Shown one piece after another: positions 44,212-55,852 of a stretch of 64,000 nt of DNA; positions within the stretch are counted from its first letter, which is position 1; each line of letters begins with the position of its first letter. The notes under the pieces are model-generated. The model did not search any database, was not told the DNA's origin, and was given only the letters and a program-made list of their open reading frames with translations. The position numbers were made by a program, and so were the translations under genes. This DNA is from Siderastrea radians (taxonomy: Eukaryota; Cnidaria; Anthozoa; Scleractinia; Rhizangiidae), in NCBI GenBank assembly GCA_964017195.1, contig CAXHKT010000177.1:186001-250000 (forward strand). Reading direction: 5' to 3'.

Positions 44212-47200
44212 TTGTGTAGAAAGTCTGCGATTTTGTCGATAAGGTGGGAAAAACCCCCATTTTGGGGCCTTCCCTCAGGCCCAAAAAAGCTCAAAAAGCT
44301 AACTGGCGCTCTCGGCTGCATGCACAAAGCTCCCAAATGCATTCAATCCCTTTGGGACCATCCGAAAAAAATTCCTTTTTTGCAAAAGAACAAAGAAAGC
44401 GCGATATGTGCGATCCTTAGGGAAAAAACCCCATTTTGGGGCATTCCCAGAGGCTCAAAAAGGTGTTCTTATCTGCGCAATCTGTCTGCGCAAGGCTGCG
44501 CACTGGCCCAATAATAATGCAAATCCCTCGGGGCTATCAGTAAAAACAGTTTATTGTGTAGAAAGTCTGCGATTTTGTCGATAAGGTGGAAAAAACCCCC
44601 ATTTTGGGGCCTTCCCTCAGGCCCCAAAAAGCTCAAAAAGCTAACTGGCGCTCTCGGCTGCATGCACAAAGCTCCCAAATGCATTCAATCCCTTTGGGAC
44701 CATCCGAAAAAAATTCCTTTTGTGCAAAAGTACAAAGAAAGCGCCATATGTGCGATCCTTAGGGAAAAAACCCCATTTTGGGGCATTCCCAGAGGCTCAA
44801 AAAGGTGTTCTTATCTGCGCAATCTGTCTGCACAAGGCTGCGCACTGGCCCAATAATAATGCAAATCCCTCGGGGCTATCAGTAAAAACAGTTTATTGTG
44901 TAGAAAGTCTGCGATTTTGTCGATAAGGTGGAAAAAACCCCCATTTTGGGGCCTTCCCTCAGGCCCCAAAAAGCTCAAAAAGCTAACTGGCGCTCTCGGC
45001 TGCATGCACAAAGCTCCCAAATGCATTCAATCCCTTTGGGACCATCCGAAAAAAATTCCTTTTGTGCAAAAGTACAAAGAAAGCGCCATATGTGCGATCC
45101 TTAGGGAAAAAACCCCATTTTGGGGCATTCCCAGAGGCTCAAAAAGGTGTTCTTATCTGCGCAATCTGTCTGCACAAGGCTGCGCACTGGCCCAATAATA
45201 ATGCAAATCCCTCGGGGCTATCAGAAAAAACAGTTTATTGTGTAGAAAGTCTGCGATTTTGTCGATAAGGTGGAAAAAACCCCGATTTTGGGGCCTTCCC
45301 TCAGGCCCCAAAAAGCTCAAAAAGCTAACTGGCGCTCTCGGCTGCATGCACAAAGCTCCCAAATGCATTCAATCCCTTTGGGACCATCCGAAAAAAATTC
45401 CTTTTGTGCAAAAGCACAAAGAAAGCGCCATATGTGCGATCCTTAGGGAAAAAACCCCATTTTGGGGCATTCCCAGAGGCTCAAAAAGGTGTTCTTATCT
45501 GCGCAATCTGTCTGCGCAAGGCTGCGCACTGGCCCAATAATAATGCAAATCCCTTGGGGCTATCAGAAAAAACAGTTTATTGTGTAGAAAGTCTGCGATT
45601 TTGTCGATAAGGTGGAAAAAACCCCCATTTTGGGGGGCCTTCCCTCAGGTCCCAAAAAGCTCAAAAAGCTAACTGGCGCTCTCGGCTGCATGCACAAAGC
45701 TCCCAAATGCATTCAATCCCTTTGGGACCATCCGAAAAAAATTCCTTTTGTGCAAAAGAACAAAGAAAGCGCGATATGTGCGATCCTTAGGGAAAAAACC
45801 CCATTTTGGGGCATTCCCAGAGGCTCAAAAAGGTGTTCTTATCTGCGCAATCTGTCTGCGCAAGGCTGGGCACTGGCCCAATAATAATGCAAATCCCTCG
45901 GGGCTATCAGAAAAAACAGTTTATTGTGTAGAAAGTCTGCGATTTTGTCGATAAGGTGGAAAAAACCCCCATTTTGGGGCCTTCCCTCAGGCCCAAAAAA
46001 GCTCAAAAAGCTAACTGGCGCTCTCGGCTGCATGCACAAAGCTCCCAAATGCATTCAATCCCTTTGGGACCATCCGAAAAAAATTCCTTTTTTGCAAAAG
46101 AACAAAGAAAGCGCGATATGTGCGATCCTTAGGGAAAAAACCCCATTTTGGGGCATTCCCAGAGGCTCAAAAAGGTGTTCTTATCTGCGCAATCTGTCTG
46201 CGCAAGGCTGCGCACTGGCCCAATAATAATGCAAATCCCTCGGGGCTATCAGTAAAAACAGTTTATTGTGTAGAAAGTCTGCGATTTTGTCGATAAGGTG
46301 GAAAAAACCCCCATTTTGGGGCCTTCCCTCAGGCCCCAAAAAGCTCAAAAAGCTAACTGGCGCTCTCGGCTGCATGCACAAAGCTCCCAAATGCATTCAA
46401 TCCCTTTGGGACCATCCGAAAAAAATTCCTTTTGTGCAAAAGTACAAAGAAAGCGCCATATGTGCGATCCTTAGGGAAAAAACCCCATTTTGGGGCATTC
46501 CCAGAGGCTCAAAAAGGTGTTCTTATCTGCGCAATCTGTCTGCACAAGGCTGCGCACTGGCCCAATAATAATGCAAATCCCTCGGGGCTATCAGAAAAAA
46601 CAGTTTATTGTGTAGAAAGTCTGCGATTTTGTCGATAAGGTGGAAAAAACCCCGATTTTGGAGCCTTCCCTCAGGCCCCAAAAAGCTCAAAAAGCTAACT
46701 GGCGCTCTCGGCTGCATGCACAAAGCTCCCAAATGCATTCAATCCCTTTGGGACCATCCGAAAAAAATTCCTTTTGTGCAAAAGCACAAAGAAAGCGCCA
46801 TATGTGCGATCCTTAGGGAAAAAACCCCATTTTGGGGCATTCCCAGAGGCTCAAAAAGGTGTTCTTATCTGCGCAATCTGTCTGCGCAAGGCTGCGCACT
46901 GGCCCAATAATAATGCAAATCCCTTGGGGCTATCAGAAAAAACAGTTTATTGTGTAGAAAGTCTGCGATTTTGTCGATAAGGTGGAAAAAACCCCCATTT
47001 TGGGGGGCCTTCCCTCAGGTCCCAAAAAGCTCAAAAAGCTAACTGGCGCTCTCGGCTGCATGCACAAAGCTCCCAAATGCATTCAATCCCTTTGGGACCA
47101 TCCGAAAAAAATTCCTTTTGTGCAAAAGAACAAAGAAAGCGCGATATGTGCGATCCTTAGGGAAAAAACCCCATTTTGGGGCATTCCCAGAGGCTCAAAA

Positions 47201-47293
47201 AGGTGTTCTTATCTGCGCAATCTGTCTGCGCAAGGCTGCGCACTGGCCCAATAATAATGCAAATCCCTCGGGGCTATCAGTAAAAACAGTTTA
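44212..47293 (+). repeat. Monomers 130-138, 4-mer tandem repeat of 1,370 bp
   Basis: Copies start at 44212, 44554, 44896, 45238, 45580, 45924, 46266, 46608 and 46950. The series T-type with TGCACAAGG, then R/C-type with CCCTTGGGG, then GG with CAGGTCCC, recurs at 44896/45238/45580 and 46266/46608/46950, offset by 1,370 bp. A C3A6 copy with CCTTTTTTGC and CAGTAAA precedes each (44212 with an extra T-type copy, and 45924). The same series is at 37711-39080. Copies 131 and 132 are a one-monomer duplication differing mainly in CAGTAAA. Confidence 0.9.
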
Positions 47294-49688
47294 TTGTGTA
47301 GAAAGTCTGCGATTTTGTCGATAAGGTGGAAAAAACCCCCATTTTGGGGCCTTCCCTCAGGCCCCAAAAAGCTCAAAAAGCTAACTGGCGCTCTCGGCTG
47401 CATGCACAAAGCTCCCAAATGCATTCAATCCCTTTGGGACCATCCGAAAAAAATTCCTTTTGTGCAAAAGTACAAAGAAAGAGCCATATGTGCGATCCTT
47501 AGGGAAAAAACCCCATTTTGGGGCATTCCCAGAGGCTCAAAAAGGTGTTCTTATCTGCGCAATCTGTCTGCGCAAGGCTGCGCACTGGCCCAATAATAAT
47601 GCAAATCCCTCGGGGCTATCAGAAAAAACAGTTTATTGTGTAGAAAGTCTGCGATTTTGTCGATAAGGTGGAAAAAACCCCCATTTTGGGGCCTTCCCTC
47701 AGGCCCCAAAAAGCTCAAAAAGCTAACTGGCGCTCTCGGCTGCATGCACAAAGCTCCCAAATGCATTCAATCCCTTTGGGACCATCCGAAAAAAATTCCT
47801 TTTGTGCAAAAGCACAAAGAAAGCGCCATATGTGCGATCCTTAGGGAAAAAACCCCATTTTGGGGCATTCCCAGAGGCTCAAAAAGGTGTTGTTATCTGC
47901 GCAATCTGTCTGCGCAAGGCTGCGCACTGGCCCAATAATAATGCAAATCCCTCGGGGCTATCAGAAAAAACAGTTTATTGTGTAGAAAGTCTGCGATTTT
48001 GTCGATAAGGTGGAAAAAACCCCCATTTTGGGGCCTTCCCTCAGGCCCCAAAAAGCTCAAAAAGCTAACTGGCGCTCTCGGCTGCATGCACAAAGCTCCC
48101 AAATGCATTCAATCCCTTTGGGACCATCCGAAAAAAATTCCTTTTGTGCAAAAGTACAAAGAAAGCGCGATATGTGCGATCCTTAGGGAAAAAACCCCAT
48201 TTTGGGGCATTCCCAGAGGATCAAAAAGGTGTTCTTATCTGCGCAATCTGTCTGCGCAAGGCTGCGCACTGGCCCAATAATAATGCAAATCCCTCGGGGC
48301 TATCAGAAAAAACAGTTTATTGTGTAGAAAGTCTGCGATTTTGTCGATAAGGTGGAAAAAACCCCCATTTTGAGGCCTTTCCTCAGGCCCCAAAAAGCTC
48401 AAAAAGCTAACTGGCGCTCTCGGCTGCATGCACAAAGCTCCCAAATGCATTCAATCCCTTTGGGACCATCCGAAAAAAATTCCTTTTGTGCAAAAGTACA
48501 AAGAAAGCGCGATATGTGCGATCCTTAGGGAAAAAACCCCATTTTGGGGCATTCCCAGAGGCTCAAAAGAGTGTTCTTATCTGCGCAATCTGTCTGCGCA
48601 AGGCTGCGCACTGGTCCAATAATAATGCAAATCCCCCGGGGCTATCAGAAAAAACAGTTTATTGTGTAGAAAGTCTGCGATTTTGTCGATAAGGTGGAAA
48701 AAACCTCGATTTTGGGGCCTTCCCTCAGGCCCCAAAAAGCTCAAAAAGCTAACTGGCGCTCTCGGCTGCATGCACAAAGCTCCCAAATGCATTCAATCCC
48801 TTTGGGACCATCCGAAAAAATTCCTTTTGTGCAAAAGAAAAAAGAAAGCGCGATATGTGCGATCCTTAGGGAAAAAACCCCATTTTGGGGCATTCCCAGA
48901 GGCTCAAAAAGGTGTTGTTATCTGCGCAATCTGTCTGCGCAAGGCTGCGCACTGGCCCAATAATAATGCAAATCCCTCGGGGCTATCAGAAAAAAAGGTC
49001 TATTGTGTAGAAAGTCTGCGATTTTGTCGATAAGGTGGAAAAAACCCCCATTTTGGGGCCTTCCCTCAGGCCCAAAAAAGCTCAAAAAGCTAACTGGCGC
49101 TCTCGGCTGCATGCACAAAGCTCCCAAATGCATTCAATCCCTTTGGGACCATCCGAAAAAAATTCCTTTTGTGCAAAAGAACAAAGAAAGCGCGATATGT
49201 GCGATCCTTAGGGAAAAAACCCCATTTTGGGGCATTCCCAGAGGCTCAAAAAGGTGTTCTTATCTGCGCAATCTGTCTGCGCAAGGCTGCGCACTGGCCC
49301 AATAATAATGCAAATCCCTCGAGGCTATCAGAAAAAACAGTTTATTGTGTAGAAAGTCTGCGATTTTGTCGATAAGGTGGAAAAAACCCCCATTTTGGGG
49401 GGCCTTCCCTCAGGCCCCAAAAAGCTCAAAAAGCTAACTGGCCTTCTCGGCTGCATGCACAAAGCTCCCAAATGCATTCAATCCCTTTGGGACCATCCGA
49501 AAAAAATTCCTTTTGTGCAAAAGAACAAAGAAAGCGCGATATGTGCGATCCTTAGGGAAAAAACCCCATTTTGGGGCATTCCCAGAGGCTCAAAAAGGTG
49601 TTCTTATCTGCGCAATCTGTCTGCGCAAGGCTGGGCACTGGCCCAATAATAATGCAAATCCCTCGGGGCTATCAGAAAAAACAGTTTA
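47294..49688 (+). repeat. Monomers 139-145
   Basis: Copies start at 47294, 47636, 47978, 48320, 48662, 49003 and 49345. The first five are the second copy of 39765-41473. Copy 144 is C3A6 with CTCGAG. Copy 145 is GG with GGCCTTCTCGG and CTGGGCAC, a pair that recurs at 52766/53108 and 57220/57562. Confidence 0.9.
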
Positions 49689-51740
49689 TTGTGTAGAAAG
49701 TCTGCGATTTTGTCGATAAGGTGGAAAAAACCCCCATTTTGGGGCCTTCCCTCAGGCCCAAAAAAGCTCAAAAAGCTAACTGGCGCTCTCGGCTGCATGC
49801 ACAAAGCTCCCAAATGCATTCAATCCCTTTGGGACCATCCGAAAAAAATTCCTTTTTTGCAAAAGAACAAAGAAAGCGCGATATGTGCGATCCTTAGGGA
49901 AAAAACCCCATTTTGGGGCATTCCCAGAGGCTCAAAAAGGTGTTCTTATCTGCGCAATCTGTCTGCGCAAGGCTGTGCACTGGCCCAATAATAATGCAAA
50001 TCCCTCGGGGCTATCAGTAAAAACAGTTTATTGTGTAGAAAGTCTGCGATTTTGTCGATAAGGTGGAAAAAACCCCCATTTTGGGGCCTTCCCTCAGGCC
50101 CCAAAAAGCTCAAAAAGCTAACTGGCGCTCTCGGCTGCATGCACAAAGCTCCCAAATGCATTCAATCCCTTTGGGACCATCCGAAAAAAATTCCTTTTGT
50201 GCAAAAGTACAAAGAAAGCGCCATATGTGCGATCCTTAGGGAAAAACACCCATTTTGGGGCATTCCCAGAGGCTCAAAAAGGTGTTCTTATCTGCGCAAT
50301 CTGTCTGCGCAAGGCTGCGCACTGGCCCAATAATAATGCAAATCCCTCGGGGCTATCAGAAAAAACAGTTTATTGTGTAGAAAGTCTGCGATTTTGTCGA
50401 TAAGGTGGAAAAAACCCCGATTTTGGGGCCTTCCCTCAGGCCCCAAAAAGCTCAAAAAGCTAACTGGCGCTCTCGGCTGCATGCACAAAGCTCCCAAATG
50501 CATTCAATCCCTTTGGGACCATCCGAAAAAAATTCCTTTTGTGCAAAAGCACAAAGAAAGCGCCATATGTGCGATCCTTAGGGAAAAAACCCCATTTTGG
50601 GGCATTCCCAGAGGCTCAAAAAGGTGTTCTTATCTGCGCAATCTGTCTGCGCAAGGCTGCGCACTGGCCCAATAATAATGCAAATCCCTCGGGGCTATCA
50701 GAAAAAACAGTTTATTGTGTAGAAAGTCTGCGATTTTGTCGATAAGGTGGAAAAAACCCCCATTTTGGGGCCTTCCCTCAGGCCCAAAAAAGCTCAAAAA
50801 GCTAACTGGCGCTCTCGGCTGCATGCACAAAGCTCCCAAATGCATTCAATCCCTTTGGGACCATCCGAAAAAAATTCCTTTTTTGCAAAAGAACAAAGAA
50901 AGCGCGATATGTGCGATCCTTAGGGAAAAAACCCCATTTTGGGGCATTCCCAGAGGCTCAAAAAGGTGTTCTTATCTGCGCAATCTGTCTGCGCAAGGCT
51001 GCGCACTGGCCCAATAATAATGCAAATCCCTCGGGGCTATCAGTAAAAACAGTTTATTGTGTAGAAAGTCTGCGATTTTGTCGATAAGGTGGAAAAAACC
51101 CCCATTTTGGGGCCTTCCCTCAGGCCCCAAAAAGCTCAAAAAGCTAACTGGCGCTCTCGGCTGCATGCACAAAGCTCCCAAATGCATTCAATCCCTTTGG
51201 GACCATCCGAAAAAAATTCCTTTTGTGCAAAAGTACAAAGAAAGCGCCATATGTGCGACCCTTAGGGAAAAAAACCCATTTTGGGGCATTCCCAGAGGCT
51301 CAAAAAGGTGTTCTTATCTGCGCAATCTGTCTGCGCAAGGCTGCGCACTGGCCCAATAATAATGCAAATCCCTCGGGGCTATCAGAAAAAACAGTTTATT
51401 GTGTAGAAAGTCTGCGATTTTGTCGATAAGGTGGAAAAAACCCCGATTTTGGGGCCTTCCCTCAGGCCCCAAAAAGCTCAAAAAGCTAACTGGCGCTCTC
51501 GGCTGCATGCACAAAGCTCCCAAATGCATTCAATCCCTTTGGGACCATCCGAAAAAAATTCCTTTTGTGCAAAAGCACAAAGAAAGCGCCATATGTGCGA
51601 TCCTTAGGGAAAAAACCCCATTTTGGGGCATTCCCAGAGGCTCAAAAAGGTGTTCTTATCTGCGCAATCTGTCTGCGCAAGGCTGCGCACTGGCCCAATA
51701 ATAATGCAAATCCCTCATGGCTATCAGAAAAAACAGTTTA
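49689..51740 (+). repeat. Tandem 3-mer duplication, 1,026 bp x 2 (monomers 146-151)
   Basis: Copies 146-148 (49689, 50031, 50373) match 149-151 (50715, 51057, 51399), each offset by 1,026 bp. The order is C3A6 with CCTTTTTTGC and CAGTAAA; T-type with CGCCATATG; and R/C-type. The second member varies at its half B tract: AAAAACACCC at 50247 against A7C3 in the copy at 51057, which also has GCGACCCTTAGG. Copy 146 has a private GGCTGTGCAC, and copy 151 ends with CCCTCATGG. Confidence 0.92.
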
Positions 51741-54480
51741 TTGTGTAGAAAGTCTGCGATTTTGTCGATAAGGTGGAAAAAACCCCGATTTTGGGGCCTT
51801 CCCTCAGGCCCCAAAAAGCTCAAAAAGCTAACTGGCGCTCTCGGCTGCATGCACAAAGCTCCCAAATGCATTCAATCCCTTTGGGACCATCCGAAAAAAA
51901 TTCCTTTTGTGCAAAAGTACAAAGAAAGCGCGATATGTGCGATCCTTAGGGAAAAAACCCCATTTTGGGGCATTCCCAGAGGATCAAAAAGGTGTTCTTA
52001 TCTGCGCAATCTGTCTGCGCAAGGCTGCGCACTGGCCCAATAATAATGCAAATCCCTCGGGGCTATCAGAAAAAACAGTTTATTGTGTAGAAAGTCTGCG
52101 ATTTTGTCGATAAGGTGGAAAAAACCCCCATTTTGAGGCCTTTCCTCAGGCCCCAAAAAGCTCAAAAAGCTAACTGGCGCTCTCGGCTGCATGCACAAAG
52201 CTCCCAAATGCATTCAATCCCTTTGGGACCATCCGAAAAAAATTCCTTTTGTGCAAAAGTACAAAGAAAGCGCGATATGTGCGATCCTTAGGGAAAAAAC
52301 CCCATTTTGGGGCATTCCCAGAGGCTCAAAAGAGTGTTCTTATCTGCGCAATCTGTCTGCGCAAGGCTGCGCACTGGTCCAATAATAATGCAAATCCCCG
52401 GGGGCTATCAGAAAAAACAGTTTATTGTGTAGAAAGTCTGCGATTTTGTCGATAAGGTGGAAAAAACCCCGATTTTGGGGCCTTCCCTCAGGCCCCAAAA
52501 AGCTCAAAAAGCTAACTGGCGCTCTCGGCTGCATGCACAAAGCTCCCAAATGCATTCAATCCCTTTGGGACCATCCGAAAAAATTCCTTTTGTGCAAAAG
52601 AAAAAAGAAAGCGCGATATGTGCGATCCTTAGGGAAAAAACCCCATTTTGGGGCATTCCCAGAGGCTCAAAAAGGTGTTGTTATCTGCGCAATCTGTCTG
52701 CGCAAGGCTGCGCACTGGCCCAATAATAATGCAAATCCCTCGGGGCTATCAGAAAAAACAGTTTATTGTGTAGAAAGTCTGCGATTTTGTCGATAAGGTG
52801 GAAAAAACCCCCATTTTGGGGCCTTCCCTCAGGCCCAAAAAAGCTCAAAAAGCTAACTGGCGCTCTCGGCTGCATGCACAAAGCTCCCAAATGCATTCAA
52901 TCCCTTTGGGACCATCCGAAAAAAATTCCTTTTGTGCAAAAGAACAAAGAAAGCTCGATATGTGCGATCCTTAGGGAAAAAACCCCATTTTGGGGCATTC
53001 CCAGAGGCTCAAAAAGGTGTTCTTATCTGCGCAATCTGTCTGCGCAAGGCTGCGCACTGGCCCAATAATAATGCAAATCCCTCGAGGCTATCAGAAAAAA
53101 CAGTTTATTGTGTAGAAAGTCTGCGATTTTGTCGATAAGGTGGAAAAAACCCCCATTTTGGGGGGCCTTCCCTCAGGCCCCAAAAAGCTCAAAAAGCTAA
53201 CTGGCCTTCTCGGCTGCATGCACAAAGCTCCCAAATGCATTCAATCCCTTTGGGACCATCCGAAAAAAATTCCTTTTGTGCAAAAGAACAAAGAAAGCGC
53301 GATATGTGCGATCCTTAGGGAAAAAACCCCATTTTGGGGCATTCCCAGAGGCTCAAAAAGGTGTTCTTATCTGCGCAATCTGTCTGCGCAAGGCTGGGCA
53401 CTGGCCCAATAATAATGCAAATCCCTCGGGGCTATCAGAAAAAACAGTTTATTGTGTAGAAAGTCTGCGATTTTGTCGATAAGGTGGAAAAAACCCCCAT
53501 TTTGGGGCCTTCCCTCAGGCCCAAAAAAGCTCAAAAAGCTAACTGGCGCTCTCGGCTGCATGCACAAAGCTCCCAAATGCATTCAATCCCTTTGGGACCA
53601 TCCGAAAAAAATTCCTTTTGTGCAAAAGAACAAAGAAAGCGCGATATGTGCGATCCTTAGGGAAAAAACCCCATTTTGGGGCATTCCCAGAGGCTCAAAA
53701 AGGTGTTCTTATCTGCGCAATCTGTCTGCGCAAGGCTGCGCACTGGCCCAATAATAATGCAAATCCCTCGAGGCTATCAGAAAAAACAGTTTATTGTGTA
53801 GAAAGTCTGCGATTTTGTCGATAAGGTGGAAAAAACCCCCATTTTGGGGGGCCTTCCCTCAGGCCCCAAAAAGCTCAAAAAGCTAACTGGCGCTCTCGGC
53901 TGCATGCACAAAGCTCCCAAATGCATTCAATCCCTTTGGGACCATCCGAAAAAAATTCCTTTTGTGCAAAAGAACAAAGAAAGCGCGATATGTGCGATCC
54001 TTAGGGAAAAAACCCCATTTTGGGGCATTCCCAGAGGCTCAAAAAGGTGTTCTTATCTGCGCAATCTGTCTGCGCAAGGCTGGGCACTGGCCCAATAATA
54101 ATGCAAATCCCTCGGGGCTATCAGAAAAAAACAGTTTATTGTGTAGAAAGTCTGCGATTTTGTCGATAAGGTGGAAAAAACCCCCATTTTGGGGCCTTCC
54201 CTCAGGCCCAAAAAAGCTCAAAAAGCTAACTGGCGCTCTCGGCTGCATGCACAAAGCTCCCAAATGCATTCAATCCCTTTGGGACCATCCGAAAAAAATT
54301 CCTTTTGTGCAAAAGAACAAAGAAAGCGCGATATGTGCGATCCTTAGGGAAAAAACCCCATTTTGGGGCATTCCCAGAGGCTCAAAAAGGTGTTCTTATC
54401 TGCGCAATCTGTCTGCGCAAGGCTGCGCACTGGCCCAATAATAATGCAAATCCCTCGAGGCTATCAGAAAAAACAGTTTA
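51399..54480 (+). repeat. Nine-monomer block, recurs at 55853-58933 (offset 4,454 bp)
   Basis: Monomers at 51399, 51741, 52083, 52425, 52766, 53108, 53452, 53794 and 54139 match 55853, 56195, 56537, 56879, 57220, 57562, 57906, 58248 and 58592. The offset is 4,454 bp, falling to 4,453 bp at the last because copy 158 has one extra A near its end, making it the only 345-bp monomer. Shared rare marks are CCCTCATGG, AATCCCCGGGGG and AAAGCTCGATATG. A difference is R at 51786 against P in the right copy. Confidence 0.93.
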
Positions 54481-55852
54481 TTGTGTAGAAAGTCTGCGAT
54501 TTTGTCGATAAGGTGGAAAAAACCCCCATTTTGGGGGGCCTTCCCTCAGGCCCCAAAAAGCTCAAAAAGCTAACTGGCGCTCTCGGCTGCATGCACAAAG
54601 CTCCCAAATGCATTCAATCCCTTTGGGACCATCCGAAAAAAATTCCTTTTGTGCAAAAGAACAAAGAAAGCGCGATATGTGCGATCCTTAGGGAAAAAAC
54701 CCCATTTTGGGGCATTCCCAGAGGATCAAAAAGGTGTTCTTATCTGCGCAATCTGTCTGCGCAAGGCTGGGCACTGGCCCAATAATAATGCAAATCCCTC
54801 GGGGCTATCAGAAAAAACAGTTTATTGTGTAGAAAGTCTGCGATTTTGTCGATAAGGTGGAAAAAACCCCCATTTTGGGGCCTTCCCTCAGGCCCCAAAA
54901 AGCTCAAAAAGCTAACTGGCGCTCTCGGCTGCATGCACAAAGCTCCCAAATGCATTCAATCCGTTTGGGACCATCCGAAAAAAATTCCTTTTGTGCAAAA
55001 GAACAAAGAAAGCGCGATATGTGCGATCCTTAGGGAAAAAACCCCATTTTGGGGCATTCCCAGAGGCTCAAAAAGGTGTTCTTATCTGCGCAATCTGTCT
55101 GCGCAAGGCTGCGCACTGGCCCAATAATAATGCAAATCCCTCGGGGCTATCAGAAAAAACAGTTTATTGTGTAGAAAGTCTGCGATTTTGTCGATAAGGT
55201 GGAAAAAACCCCCATTTTGGGGCCTTCCCTCAGGCCCCAAAAAGCTCAAAAAGCTAACTGGCGCTCTCGGCTGCATGCACAAAGCTCCCAAATGCATTCA
55301 ATCCCTTTGGGACCATCCGAAAAAAATTCCTTTTGTGCAAAAGAACAAAGAAAGCGCGATATGTGCGATCCTTAGGGAAAAAACCCCATTTTGGGGCATT
55401 CCCAGAGGCTCAAAAAGGTGTTCTTATCTGCGCAATCTGTCTGCGCAAGGCTGCGCACTGGCCCAATAATAATGCAAATCCCTCGAGGCTATCAGAAAAA
55501 ACAGTTTATTGTGTAGAAAGTCTGCGATTTTGTCGATAAGGTGGAAAAAACCCCCATTTTGGGGGGCCTTCCCTCAGGCCCCAAAAAGCTCAAAAAGCTA
55601 ACTGGCGCTCTCGGCTGCATGCACAAAGCTCCCAAATGCATTCAATCCCTTTGGGACCATCCAAAAAAAATTCCTTTTGTGCAAAAGAACAAAGAAAGCG
55701 CGATATGTGCGATCCTTAGGGAAAAAACCCCATTTTGGGGCATTCCCAGAGGATCAAAAAGGTGTTCTTATCTGCGCAATCTGTCTGCGCAAGGCTGCGC
55801 ACTGGCCCAATAATAATGCAAATCCCTCGGGGCTATCAGAAAAAACAGTTTA
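54481..55852 (+). repeat. Monomers 160-163 between the two nine-monomer blocks
   Basis: Copies start at 54481, 54825, 55167 and 55509. Copies 160 and 163 are GG and GATC; 163 also has CCATCCAAAAAAAATTCC. Copy 161 has AATCCGTTTGGG. These are the subtypes that make up the right end from 58934 onward, so this block appears to be related to that region. Confidence 0.9.
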
